From: an uncultured Collinsella sp. | Lineage (GTDB): Bacteria > Actinomycetota > Coriobacteriia > Coriobacteriales > Coriobacteriaceae | Direction of reading: 5' to 3' | NCBI GenBank assembly: GCA_902468045.1 | Contig: CABQXG010000063.1 | Coordinates: forward strand, 1 to 7,048 | DNA: 7,048 nucleotides | In this document: positions 1 through 6,797 of the stretch, in pieces | Layout: every line of letters starts with the position of its first letter | How positions within the stretch are numbered: the stretch's first letter is position 1 | Position numbers and translations under genes: made by a program | Notes under the pieces: model-generated | The model's database searches: none | What the model saw: only the letters and a program-made list of their open reading frames with translations | What the model was told of the DNA's origin: nothing

Positions 1-1
1 C

Positions 2-565
2 GCGGTGCTCAACTTGTTTACCGATCAGAGTGGGCGCATCCTGTGTCAGCTCGGCTTTCTGCAGATAAGCGAGGGCTCACTGCGTTCTGCCGCCTTTATG
101 GCGTGCCGCCTGACGTTGATGATGGCCGGCATGAGCGCCATTACACTCACCACGCCGACGCTCGACCTCACCGCGGGCTTTGAGCGCCTGCTCGCGCCGT
201 TTGCGCGTGTGGGACTTCCTGCGCACGAGCTCGGCATGATCATGGGTATCGCGCTACGCTTTATGCCGCAGTTTGCCACTGAGATGAAGCAGACGGCCGA
301 TGCACAGGCAAGCCGCGGCGCGCGCGTGACGGGCGGTCCGCTCGGCGGCGTGCGTATGCTCGGCAGTGTGGCGATTCCGCTGTTCACGGGCGTGTTCCGC
401 CATGCCGAGACGCTGTCTGCCGCCATGGATGCACGCTGCTATCACGGCGAGCAGGGCCGCACGCGCCTGCATGCGCTTGCATTTGGCCGCGGCGATACGT
501 TGGCGGCGGTGGTGACGGCGTTGCTGCTCATCTGCGTCATCGTCATCAATCTTCAACTTGTTTAG
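2..565 (+). CDS. ecfT: ECF transporter transmembrane protein EcfT, 5' end missing
   Basis: EcfT is the membrane scaffold of an energy-coupling-factor importer. It links the substrate-binding S component to the two EcfA ATPases for uptake of vitamins or metal ions. The frame is open to the left edge, so the true start lies outside; the GTG at 5 need not be a start. Counting from that GTG, hydrophobic segments lie at about 27-50, 77-92, 120-135 and 166-186, the last one ending the protein. Two cytoplasmic Ala-Arg-Gly type coupling motifs are visible: ASRG (about 102-105) and ARCY (143-146), the latter in the usual setting AMDARCYHG followed by GRTRLH. In the second motif Cys replaces the more common Gly. 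The stop TAG is 30 bases before the next gene. EcfA genes are expected upstream. The substrate cannot be told from this piece. Confidence 0.85.
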   Translation, partial: AVLNLFTDQSGRILCQLGFLQISEGSLRSAAFMACRLTLMMAGMSAITLTTPTLDLTAGFERLLAPFARVGLPAHELGMIMGIALRFMPQFATEMKQTADAQASRGARVTGGPLGGVRMLGSVAIPLFTGVFRHAETLSAAMDARCYHGEQGRTRLHALAFGRGDTLAAVVTALLLICVIVINLQLV

Positions 566-595
566 GCGCGATTCGGGCGCAAGAAAGGGGTCCCT

Positions 596-1042
596 ATGAC
601 CGACAACGACCGCACGGCTCAGCTTGAGCGCGCCTGTTCGTATCTCAGGCGCATTCCGGCGTGGTATCTGGCCACGACCGATGCAAGTGACGGGCATCAG
701 CCTCGCGTGAGGCCGTTTTCGTTTGCCATGGTCGATGACGGTAAGTTGTGGTTTTGCACGTCGCGCGACAAGGACGTGTGGGCGGAGCTGAGTGCGAATC
801 CCAAGTTTGAGGTATCGGGCTGGAAGCCGGGGGAATGTTGGATCGTATTGACCGGCGAAGCCGCACTTGAGGACGACGCAGTTGCGAGCGACAAGGTGCG
901 TCAAGCGGGTTTTAAGCACATGGTGGGCATTGGCGAGGAGCACGAGAGTGCCAACGACGGCCGCCTTGCTTTCTTTTCGGTCCGCAACATTGCCGCCCGC
1001 TTCTGTGATATCGACGGCAGCGAGGAGCGCCTGGAGCTCTAG
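596..1042 (+). CDS. Pyridoxamine 5'-phosphate oxidase-like split-barrel protein (copy 1)
   Basis: Protein of 148 residues from the flavin-binding split-barrel superfamily often annotated as pyridoxamine 5'-phosphate oxidase family. Such proteins bind FMN, F420 or haem, and many have no known substrate. The N-terminal helix leads into PAWYLATTDASDG, then PRVRPFSF, DDGKLWFCTSRDKDVW and NPKFEVSGW, which form the first barrel strands and the usual cofactor-phosphate region. A second strand set follows (CWIVLTGEAALED), and the C-terminal part carries AFFSVRNIAARF. It is much shorter than true PdxH (about 210 residues), so a role in vitamin B6 synthesis is not supported. The ATG at 596 has AAAGGGG at 584-590. 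It is followed 44 bases later by a clear paralogue. Possible roles include a flavin reductase-like or general stress enzyme; the exact function is unknown. Confidence 0.8.
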   Translation: MTDNDRTAQLERACSYLRRIPAWYLATTDASDGHQPRVRPFSFAMVDDGKLWFCTSRDKDVWAELSANPKFEVSGWKPGECWIVLTGEAALEDDAVASDKVRQAGFKHMVGIGEEHESANDGRLAFFSVRNIAARFCDIDGSEERLEL

Positions 1043-1086
1043 CTCACACAAACCAGGCTCTCAAACTGGCTAATACAGGAGGACAC

Positions 1087-1497
1087 ATGGACGGATTGAA
1101 TACGGTGTTGGAGTATCTGACGTCGGTGCCGGCGTGGTACTTGGCGACGAGCGTGGACGGGCAGCCGCATGTGCGTCCGTTTTCGTTTGCGCAGATCCAG
1201 GACGGTAAGCTGTGGTTTGTGACGGCGCGCACCAAGGATGTGTGGCAGGAGCTGCTGCAAAACCAACGCTTTGAGGCCACGAGTTGGTGGCCGGGCCATG
1301 GCTGGCTTATCTTGCGCGGGCATGCGGGTCTGGATGACCAGGCCGCTCCCGATATGCGCGAGGCAGGCTGGAGGCACCTGGAGCGCCTAGGCGAGCACTA
1401 CGAGGGCGCAGGCGATCCCACGCTCGTCTTCTTTAGCGTCGAGGATCCCGAGGCTTTTATCTGCAACCATGACGAATGGGTGCCGGTCAAGCTCTAA
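1087..1497 (+). CDS. Pyridoxamine 5'-phosphate oxidase-like split-barrel protein (copy 2)
   Basis: Protein of 136 residues, clearly homologous to the gene just upstream. The shared blocks are PAWYLAT, HVRPFSFA, DGKLWF, KDVW.EL and FE...W.PG, in the same order and spacing. It belongs to the same FMN/F420-type split-barrel family. The start is well supported by AGGAGG at 1077-1082, four bases before the ATG. The C-terminal half keeps the pattern of a 'hypothetical FMN-binding' protein: LILRGHAGLDD, an amphipathic stretch, then LVFFSVEDPEAFICNHDEW. It is 12 residues shorter than copy 1 and diverged across the whole length, so the duplication is not recent. The two probably share a transcript that ends before the arginine genes. 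Substrate and cofactor are unknown. Confidence 0.8.
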   Translation: MDGLNTVLEYLTSVPAWYLATSVDGQPHVRPFSFAQIQDGKLWFVTARTKDVWQELLQNQRFEATSWWPGHGWLILRGHAGLDDQAAPDMREAGWRHLERLGEHYEGAGDPTLVFFSVEDPEAFICNHDEWVPVKL

Positions 1498-1541
1498 ACG
1501 AGTCTCCCAGCAAGCTTCGACAATTCAAATTCTCGCATGTA

Positions 1542-1607
1542 GCGGGTCCCACATTGCAACGTCACCGTAAGGCGCACTGGGTAATATGGGGCCCGCATTT
1601 ATTTGTC
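1542..1607 (+). terminator. Terminator-like hairpin after the split-barrel pair
   Basis: Bases 1542-1551 (GCGGGTCCCA) pair with 1587-1596 (TGGGGCCCGC) as RNA: ten base pairs with one G-U. The stem is followed by the T-rich stretch ATTTATTTGTC. The loop is long (35 bases) and the T-run is interrupted, so this is weaker than a textbook intrinsic terminator. Its place, 45 bases after the second split-barrel gene and before the arginine operator, suits a transcription end or a leader structure. Confidence 0.4.
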
Positions 1608-1641
1608 AATTCTTTCAAGCGAATGTGTCGGGATTGTTTCA

Positions 1642-1678
1642 ATGCATGAATATGCAAGCCATTTACGTGTTCATGCAT
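1642..1678 (+). promoter_or_regulatory. Tandem ARG boxes, probable ArgR operator of the arginine operon
   Basis: Box 1 (1642-1657) is ATGCATGAATATGCAA. It contains the perfect dyad TGCAT-GAAT-ATGCA at 1643-1656, the layout of actinobacterial ARG boxes; E. coli boxes are TGAAT-N4-ATTCA. Box 2 (1663-1678) is TTACGTGTTCATGCAT: a perfect right half ATGCA and a weaker left half TACGT, with the same four-base spacer. Their centres are 1649.5 and 1670.5, exactly 21 bp or two helical turns apart, the spacing known for paired boxes bound by one ArgR hexamer. The outer halves also form a perfect 9-bp inverted repeat (ATGCATGAA and TTCATGCAT). The pair lies about 86-122 bases before argC. That ArgR represses here with arginine as co-repressor is inferred from the family. 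Confidence 0.7.
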
Positions 1679-1685
1679 CTTTTGG

Positions 1686-1694
1686 TGCTAAAGT
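1686..1694 (+). promoter_or_regulatory. Candidate extended -10 of the arginine operon promoter
   Basis: TGCTAAAGT has a TGn extension followed by TAAAGT (4 of 6 to TATAAT). No good -35 lies 16-18 bases upstream; the best nearby is TTTACG at 1662-1667, too far away. If correct, transcription would start near 1701 and the paired ARG boxes would cover the -35 region, as expected for repression. An alternative -10 is CATAAC at 1707-1712. Support is weak. Confidence 0.25.
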
Positions 1695-1724
1695 TTCAAC
1701 CCACTTCATAACGACCACTGCGAA

Positions 1725-1740
1725 ATGCGCATCGGTGCAT
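1725..1740 (+). promoter_or_regulatory. Possible third ARG box in the argC leader
   Basis: ATGCGCATCGGTGCAT is an imperfect dyad with the same architecture (TGCGC-ATCG-GTGCA, 7 of 10 core bases as in TGCAT/ATGCA). Its centre is 62 bp from box 2, close to six helical turns. It lies 24 bases before the argC start, so a bound repressor could add a roadblock or loop. It may also be chance. Confidence 0.3.
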
Positions 1741-1763
1741 AAATCGCAGACAAGGAGTCTGAT

Positions 1764-2834
1764 ATGTCATTGAAGGTTGGAATCGTCGGCGCGGCTGGAT
1801 ATGCCGGAGCCGAGCTCATTCGCCTCGTGCTCGGCCATCCCGAGTTTGAACTTGTTGCCATTACGTCCAACGCCGATGCCGGCCAGCCGCTGTCCGCGGT
1901 GTATCCGAGCTTTGCTGGCGTGAGCGATCTGGTTTTCACCACGCATGACGCCCCCGAGCTTAAGAGCTGCGATGCGGTTTTTCTTGCCGTGCCGCACACG
2001 GCTGCCATGGCACAGGTGCCCGCGCTGCTTGCCGCAGGCGTTTCCTGCTTCGATTTGTCTGCCGACTACCGTCTGAGCGATCCGGCCGTGTTCGAGGCGT
2101 GGTATGCCGCCGCGCATACGAGCCCCGAGCTGCTCAAGACGCGTGCTTTCGGCCTCCCCGAGCTGTTCTGCCAGGACTTAGAGACCGCTGCTTCCAGCCA
2201 TGCCGACGGCAAACCCGTGCTGGTCGCCTGCGCCGGTTGCTATCCCACCGCAACGAGCCTTGCTGCCGCTCCTGCCGTGCGTGCGGGCTGGGTGGCCGAG
2301 AACGGTCCCGTGATTGTCGATGCCATCAGCGGTGTAACGGGTGCCGGCAAGTCCTGCAACGCTCGTACGCATTTTTGCAGCGCCGACGAGAACTTGGAGG
2401 CCTATGGCGTAGGCAAGCATCGTCATACGCCCGAGATTGAGCAAATCCTTGGCCTGACCGATCGCATCGTCTTTACCCCGCATCTGGCACCGCTCAAGCG
2501 TGGCCTGCTCTCCACGGTGACGCTGCCGCTCACGCCGCAGGCCATCGACTCCCTGGCTCTTGAGGATGTCGTCGACTATTACAAGCAGTTCTATGCCGGT
2601 CGCACCTTTGTGCGCGTGCTCGACGCCGACCAGCAGCCCAAGACGGCTTCGGTCGTCGGCACCAACGCCGCCCAGATTGGCCTCGCGCTCAACAAGCGCG
2701 CAGGCGTGCTGGTGGCGACGGGCGCCATCGACAATTTGTGCAAGGGTGCTGCGGGCCAGGCGGTCCAGTGCGCCAACATCGTTTTTGGCTTTGACGAGCG
2801 ACGAGGCTTGCTCACAGTGGCGTGCCCGGTGTAG
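1764..2834 (+). CDS. argC: N-acetyl-gamma-glutamyl-phosphate reductase
   Basis: Third enzyme of arginine synthesis. It reduces N-acetylglutamyl-5-phosphate to N-acetylglutamate-5-semialdehyde with NADPH in the cytoplasm. The protein has 356 residues, slightly longer than the usual 310-350. Residues 4-20 form the Rossmann GxxGxxG motif (VGIVGAAGYAGAELIRL). AVFLAVPHTAA and FDLSADYRL follow. The active-site cysteine is Cys159 in ACAGCYPTA. The dimer/catalytic domain has SGVTGAGKS and the catalytic His region GKHRHTPE (His219/His221). The C-terminal part has VGTNAAQIG and GAIDNLCKGAAGQA, which complete the nucleotide site. The start is firm: AAGGAG at 1752-1757, six bases before the ATG. It is the first gene of the cluster and sits directly behind the ARG-box operator. 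No key residue is missing. Confidence 0.96.
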   Translation: MSLKVGIVGAAGYAGAELIRLVLGHPEFELVAITSNADAGQPLSAVYPSFAGVSDLVFTTHDAPELKSCDAVFLAVPHTAAMAQVPALLAAGVSCFDLSADYRLSDPAVFEAWYAAAHTSPELLKTRAFGLPELFCQDLETAASSHADGKPVLVACAGCYPTATSLAAAPAVRAGWVAENGPVIVDAISGVTGAGKSCNARTHFCSADENLEAYGVGKHRHTPEIEQILGLTDRIVFTPHLAPLKRGLLSTVTLPLTPQAIDSLALEDVVDYYKQFYAGRTFVRVLDADQQPKTASVVGTNAAQIGLALNKRAGVLVATGAIDNLCKGAAGQAVQCANIVFGFDERRGLLTVACPV

Positions 2835-2844
2835 CACATTCGAT

Positions 2845-2861
2845 TGTTAGCGATTTGGTAG
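2845..2861 (+). repeat. 17-base intergenic repeat, copy 1 (copy 2 at 6792-6808)
   Basis: TGTTAGCGATTTGGTAG here matches TGTTACCGATTTGGTAG after argD, in the same orientation, at 16 of 17 bases. Both copies are outside genes and lie a short way after a coding region of the arginine cluster (11 bases after argC; 144 bases after argD). In the second copy the sequence is part of a hairpin; here it does not fold that way. Confidence 0.45.
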
Positions 2862-2916
2862 TCGGGTATCGAGTTGGGCGCCACTTTTAAGCTGGTCTAG
2901 TAGTTGCGACCGGTAT

Positions 2917-2943
2917 GGCGTGCCAGCCGATGCCCGCTTTTTT
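2917..2943 (+). terminator. Weak hairpin plus T-run between argC and argJ
   Basis: The argC-argJ gap (2835-2969) is the longest inside the cluster. GGCGT (2917-2921) can pair with ATGCC (2930-2934) over an eight-base loop; three bases later comes a run of six T (2938-2943), then GTTT. The stem has only five pairs with one G-U, so it would be a partial terminator at best. It could reduce transcription into argJ or mark an RNA-processing site. I see no gene in the gap. Confidence 0.28.
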
Positions 2944-2969
2944 GTTTGATATAAGGAGTCGTAGGGACG

Positions 2970-4238
2970 ATGAACACCGACCTGATTGATATCAAGATTC
3001 GCGCCGTCGAGGGCGGCGTTACGGCTGCGGCTGGTTTTAAGGCTGCAGGCATCCACGCTGGGTTCCGCAAGAACCCCGAGCGTCTGGATTACGCGCTCGT
3101 CGTGCCTGATAAACCCTGTCCCGGCGCCGGCGTGTTTACGACCAACCGCTTTTGTGCGGCGCCCGTGCAGGTGAGCCGTGCCAACCTGGGCGGTGCGGAC
3201 AAGGGCTATGGCATTATCGCCGGTGTTTCAATCAACTCTGGCAATGCCAACGCCGCCACGGGTGAGACCGGCCTTGCATGCGCGCGCGAGACATGCAGCA
3301 TCGCATCGCAGGTCATCGGCTGCGAGCCCCAGCAGATTCTGGTTGCCTCCACGGGTGTGATTGGCCAGATTCTGCCGATCGACACGTTTGAGACCGCCAT
3401 TCCTGCTGCCTACGAGGTACTTTCCGCCCACGGTGGCGCCGATGCCGCTCGCGCCATCATGACGACCGACACGCACTCCAAGGAGTACGCCGTGTCCTAC
3501 GTCAGCGAGGCTGCGGGACACACAGGCAATGCCTATACGGTGGGCGGTATGTGCAAGGGCTCGGGCATGATCATGCCCAACATGGCCACCATGATCGCGG
3601 TCATCACTACCGATGCCCCCGTCGAGCCGGCGGCGCTCCACGCCCTGCTGCTCTCGACCGTCAAGCAGACCTTTAACAAGGTAACGGTCGATTCCGACAC
3701 CTCGACCAACGACACCTGCATCATGCTTGCCTCCGGCGCCGCTGCCGCAGATGCCGAGCCTATCGTCGAGGGCTCCGATGCCTTCGACGAGTTGGCATTT
3801 GCCGTGCACGAGGTGTGCGAGAGCCTGGCGCGCAATATCGCCACCGATGGTGAGGGCGCATCCAAGCTTGTTACGGTCAACGTTACCGGCGCCGTGAACG
3901 ACGAGGAGGCCGATATCGCCGCCCGTGCCGTTGCCAACTCGCCGCTCGTTAAGACCTGCATCGCCGGCCACGACTGCAACTGGGGCCGTGTTGCTATGGC
4001 ACTCGGTAAGTGCGGCGTGAAGTTTAATCAGGAAGACGTTTCCATTGACATGATGGGCATGCCTGTCTGTCACGACGGTCTGACTGTTCCCTTTGACGAG
4101 GACGAGGCTCTGCGACGTTTCGAGGCGCCCGAGATCGTGATCTCGGCCGACCTGGGCGCAGGCGACGCGGCAACGACTGTGTGGACCTGCGACCTCACGC
4201 ATGAGTACATCTCCATCAACGGCGACTACCGTTCCTAG
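2970..4238 (+). CDS. argJ: Bifunctional glutamate N-acetyltransferase / ornithine acetyltransferase
   Basis: ArgJ moves the acetyl group from N-acetylornithine to glutamate, releasing ornithine and renewing N-acetylglutamate, so the pathway runs as a cycle. Many members also make N-acetylglutamate from acetyl-CoA; sequence alone cannot show which type this is. The protein has 422 residues (family about 390-410). Family motifs in order: NSGNANAATG (from 89), STGVIGQ, TTDTHSKEYAV, KGSGMIMPNMATM, VTVDSDTSTNDT, ANSPLVKT and NWGRVAMALGKCG; it ends in INGDYRS. The precursor cuts itself between Ala206 and Thr207 in NMATM; the new N-terminal Thr207 is the nucleophile. The ATG follows AAGGAG (2953-2958) at 11 bases, rather far, though a GGG at 2964-2966 is closer. 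The gene is intact. Confidence 0.96.
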   Translation: MNTDLIDIKIRAVEGGVTAAAGFKAAGIHAGFRKNPERLDYALVVPDKPCPGAGVFTTNRFCAAPVQVSRANLGGADKGYGIIAGVSINSGNANAATGETGLACARETCSIASQVIGCEPQQILVASTGVIGQILPIDTFETAIPAAYEVLSAHGGADAARAIMTTDTHSKEYAVSYVSEAAGHTGNAYTVGGMCKGSGMIMPNMATMIAVITTDAPVEPAALHALLLSTVKQTFNKVTVDSDTSTNDTCIMLASGAAAADAEPIVEGSDAFDELAFAVHEVCESLARNIATDGEGASKLVTVNVTGAVNDEEADIAARAVANSPLVKTCIAGHDCNWGRVAMALGKCGVKFNQEDVSIDMMGMPVCHDGLTVPFDEDEALRRFEAPEIVISADLGAGDAATTVWTCDLTHEYISINGDYRS

Positions 4239-4319
4239 ATTCCGGGCACGCTGCGCATCTTGCCGCGATTGCGGACAGCGGAGCACGGCGCGATAACGAT
4301 ACGAAAGACGAGGCAGATT

Positions 4320-5295
4320 ATGAAATTCGCACGCGATTGTCGTTCGAGCGAATCCAACGAAGCAACCGCGCAGCTGCTGTTCGAAGCGCTGCCGTGGATT
4401 AAGAACCTGACCGGCAAGACGGTTGTTATCAAATATGGCGGAGCCGCCATGGTTGATGAGCAGCTGCGCCGCGACGTGATGAGCGACATCGTTTTGCTCA
4501 AGATCATCGGCATGCGCCCCGTTATCGTGCACGGCGGCGGCAAGGCTATCAACGAGGCGCTGAGCCATTACGATATTCCCGTCGAGTTTAAGAACGGCCA
4601 GCGCGTGACCACGCCGGCGACTATGGATATCGTGCGTGCTGGGCGGCAAGGTTAACCAGGAGCTGGTTGCTGCCATCAACCACCACGGCAACCTGGCCGT
4701 GGGCGTGTCGGGCAGCGATGCCGGCACGCTCATCGCCGAGCCGCTCGACCCCGAGCTCGGTCGCGTGGGCAAAGTGACGCACGTCAACACCGACTATATC
4801 GAGCGCTTACTCGATAGCGAGTACATCCCCGTCATCGCTACCGTCGCGGCGGGGGAGGACGGCGGTTTCTTCAACATCAACGCCGATACCGCCGCCGGTG
4901 CCGTTGCCGCGGCGCTCCACGCGCATAAGGCAATCTTTTTGACCGATGTCGATGGTCTGTACAAGGACTTTAGCGACAAGGACTCGCTTATCTCCAACCT
5001 AACGCTCGACGAGGTTAACGAAATGCTCTACGGCGGCGAGGTCGATAAGGGCATGATTCCCAAGCTGCGTGCGGCCGTCGATGCGCTTACTGGCGGCGTA
5101 TTTCGTGCCCACATCATCAATGGCACGACGCCGCATTCGCTGCTCCTGGAGCTGCTGACCGATGCCGGCGTCGGCACCGTGATCCATTCCACCGAGACGG
5201 CTTACGAGTTCGATACGCATCCGCATCCGCTTTCGACGTTTGCTGCGCGTCTGACCGAGAACCTTGACGAGGTCGAGAAGCTTCAGACGGTCTAG
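4320..5295 (+). pseudogene. argB: N-acetylglutamate kinase, reading frame broken near 4637
   Basis: ArgB phosphorylates N-acetylglutamate with ATP, the controlled second step. The ATG at 4320 follows GAGG (4310-4313) by six bases. Frame one gives 106 kinase-like residues: helix ATAQLLFEALPWIKNLTGKT, then VVIKYGGAAMV, VIVHGGGKAINEAL and RVTTPATMDIVR. After AGRQG it stops at TAA 4653-4655. The kinase resumes in another frame from 4636/4639: LGGKVNQELV, NHHGNLAVGVSGSDA, NINADTAAGAVAAALHAHKA, FLTDVDGLY, KGMIPKL and INGTTPHSLLLELL. Homologues read ...MVLGGK... at the joint, so CGT-ATG-GTG-CTG is expected where CGTGCTG stands; a single 5-base loss explains it. The repaired protein would be about 326 residues. 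The N-terminal helix is typical of arginine-inhibited hexameric kinases. The second part has a GTG (4636) but no ribosome site, so separate translation is unlikely. Genuine mutation or sequence error cannot be told apart here. Confidence 0.9.
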
Positions 5296-5364
5296 CTGAC
5301 CCGCAGCCGCCCCATTCCTGCACCCATAGCCCCGCGCCGTCTGGCGCCCAACGAAAGGCATCCC

Positions 5365-6648
5365 ATGTCACTTGCAGCTCAGCAATCGCTTGAATCCCAT
5401 TACGTTATGCATACCTTTGGCCGCTCTCCGGTCGAGTTTGTCGAGGGTCACGGCATGAAGCTCACCGGCGACGATGGCCGTGAGTACCTCGACTTTCTTG
5501 CCGGCATCGGCGTGTGCAGCCTAGGTCATGGCGACCCGGCTGTGCTCTCGGCGCTCGAGGCACAGACCAAAAAGCTCATGCATGTCTCCAATTACTTCTA
5601 CATCGAGCAGCGCGGACAGGTCGCGGCGCTGCTGTCCAAGCTTGCTAACGACGACGTAGATGGTGCGCGCGTGCTTGCCGATGCCATTGTCGCCGGCGAT
5701 GAGACCACGGCAGCTGCACTTGGTGCCCCGGCTGCGGATGAGCAGGTTTGGGAGACCTTCTTTGCCAACTCTGGCGCCGAGGCCAACGAGGGCTCGATGA
5801 AGCTCGCGCGCCTGTACGCCAAGCGTGCCGGTAATGGCGGCAACACCATCGTGTGCATGCGCGGCGGCTTCCACGGCCGTACGCTCGAGACCATTGCCGC
5901 CACCATGCAGGATTGGCTGCAGGACAGCTTCCGCCCGCTGCCGGGTGGCTTTGTGGCCTGCACGCCCAACGATGTCGATGAACTGCGTGCAATCTTTAAG
6001 CAGCTGGGGAGCGAGATTTGTGCCGTGATGCTCGAGCCGATCCAGGGTGAGAGTGGCGTGCACCCCATGACCGAGGAGTTTATGGCTACGGCGCGCGACT
6101 TGGCGCACGAGGTGGGTGCCGTGCTTATCGCCGACGAGGTCCAGTGCGGTATCTTCCGCACGGGTAAGCCGTTTGCGTTCCAGACCTATGGCGTGGAGCC
6201 CGACATCATGAGCCTTGCCAAGGGCATTGCCGACGGCGTGCCCATGGGTGCCGTCGTGGCAAAGAAGGAGATTGCCGACGTGTTTAAGCCGGGCGACCAC
6301 GGCTCGACTTTTGGCGGTAGCTGCTTGGCCATCGCGGCGTGTGCCGCGACGCTCTCCGCGCTTGTGCGTGGCGATTATGCCGAGCATGCTGCCAAGGTGG
6401 GTGTCTATATGGAGCAGGCGCTGGCTAAGCTTCCGCATGTGGTAGAGGTTCGTGGCCGTGGCCTGATGCTCGGCTGCGATCTGGACGATACTGCGGGTGA
6501 TGCACACGACGTTGTGGCCGGCGCGCTGGCCGCCGGTGCCGTGATTAACGCTACGGGTGCTCATACGCTGCGTTTCTTGCCACCACTTGTCTGCGAAGAA
6601 GCCGACGTGGACAGCCTGATCGAGATCCTGTCGGGTGTCTTGGGCTAA
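5365..6648 (+). CDS. argD: Acetylornithine aminotransferase (PLP enzyme)
   Basis: ArgD converts N-acetylglutamate semialdehyde to N-acetylornithine with glutamate as amino donor; many members also act in lysine synthesis on succinyl-diaminopimelate. The protein has 427 residues of the class-III aminotransferase fold. Seen in order: DGREYLDFLAGIGVCSLGH, HVSNYFY, NSGAEANE (135-142, cofactor phosphate), GGFHGRTLETIAAT, LEPIQGESGV, ADEVQCGIFRTGK (Asp257 contacts the pyridine nitrogen), the Schiff-base Lys286 in SLAKGIADGVPMGA, and HGSTFGGS. Between LLSKLA and VWETFFANSG lies an extra acidic/alanine-rich stretch of roughly 25-30 residues (about 95-126) that usual ArgD proteins lack. GAAAGG (5353-5358) is six bases before the ATG. 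It lies 69 bases after argB and ends the recognisable cluster. A close relative such as ornithine or GABA aminotransferase is possible by fold, but context favours ArgD. Confidence 0.94.
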   Translation: MSLAAQQSLESHYVMHTFGRSPVEFVEGHGMKLTGDDGREYLDFLAGIGVCSLGHGDPAVLSALEAQTKKLMHVSNYFYIEQRGQVAALLSKLANDDVDGARVLADAIVAGDETTAAALGAPAADEQVWETFFANSGAEANEGSMKLARLYAKRAGNGGNTIVCMRGGFHGRTLETIAATMQDWLQDSFRPLPGGFVACTPNDVDELRAIFKQLGSEICAVMLEPIQGESGVHPMTEEFMATARDLAHEVGAVLIADEVQCGIFRTGKPFAFQTYGVEPDIMSLAKGIADGVPMGAVVAKKEIADVFKPGDHGSTFGGSCLAIAACAATLSALVRGDYAEHAAKVGVYMEQALAKLPHVVEVRGRGLMLGCDLDDTAGDAHDVVAGALAAGAVINATGAHTLRFLPPLVCEEADVDSLIEILSGVLG

Positions 6649-6733
6649 CGCAGCGCAATAACTCAATTTGGACCGGGTTCCGGACTGTGGGCGTGTCCTA
6701 TGCGGCATGATTCAGCGGTCTGGAGCCCGTTTT

Positions 6734-6752
6734 GCCTTAGATTTGCTAAGGC
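6734..6752. repeat. Perfect 7-bp hairpin after argD
   Basis: GCCTTAG (6734-6740), loop ATTTG, CTAAGGC (6746-6752). It extends outward by one T-A pair and two G-U pairs. It lies 86 bases after the argD stop. On neither strand is the stem followed by a T-run, so a standard intrinsic terminator is not supported. It may stabilise the 3' end of the arg mRNA. Confidence 0.5.
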
Positions 6753-6764
6753 AGGGAGACCTGC

Positions 6765-6797
6765 TGGTCAAAAAACATCAAATATGAGTACTGTTAC
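6765..6797 (+). repeat. Left arm of a 33-base imperfect inverted repeat
   Basis: The arm begins TGGTCAAAAAA and ends ATGAGTACTGTTAC. It matches the reverse complement of 6949-6981 at 28 of 33 bases without gaps; the five differences are three adjacent bases after the A-run and two single ones. The arms enclose 151 bases. No transposase lies between them and no target duplication is obvious. Confidence 0.7.

Noticed and set aside
1686..1698. Additional ARG box TGCTA...TTTCA
   Set aside because: The halves match poorly and the spacer is three instead of four bases.
4239..4319. Terminator or promoter between argJ and argB
   Set aside because: Only a four-pair CCGC-GATT-GCGG stem without a T-run was found, and no -35/-10 pair.
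4623..4655. Programmed ribosomal frameshift in argB
   Set aside because: No slippery heptamer or stimulatory structure is evident, and a simple shift would still lack the two residues (Met-Val) expected at the joint. A 5-base loss fits better.
3228..4790. Very long open frame on the - strand across argJ and argB
   Set aside because: It is the mirror of intact, well-recognised + strand genes in G+C-rich DNA, has low-complexity His/Gly/Arg-rich composition and no start signals.
4636..5295. Second part of argB as an independent gene starting at GTG 4636
   Set aside because: There is no ribosome-binding site before it, and its first residues continue the kinase fold begun upstream; it lacks the ATP-site half and could not work alone.
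5521..6708. Long - strand open frame opposite argD
   Set aside because: Its content is explained by the codon pattern of argD on the other strand; the peptide shows no family motif.
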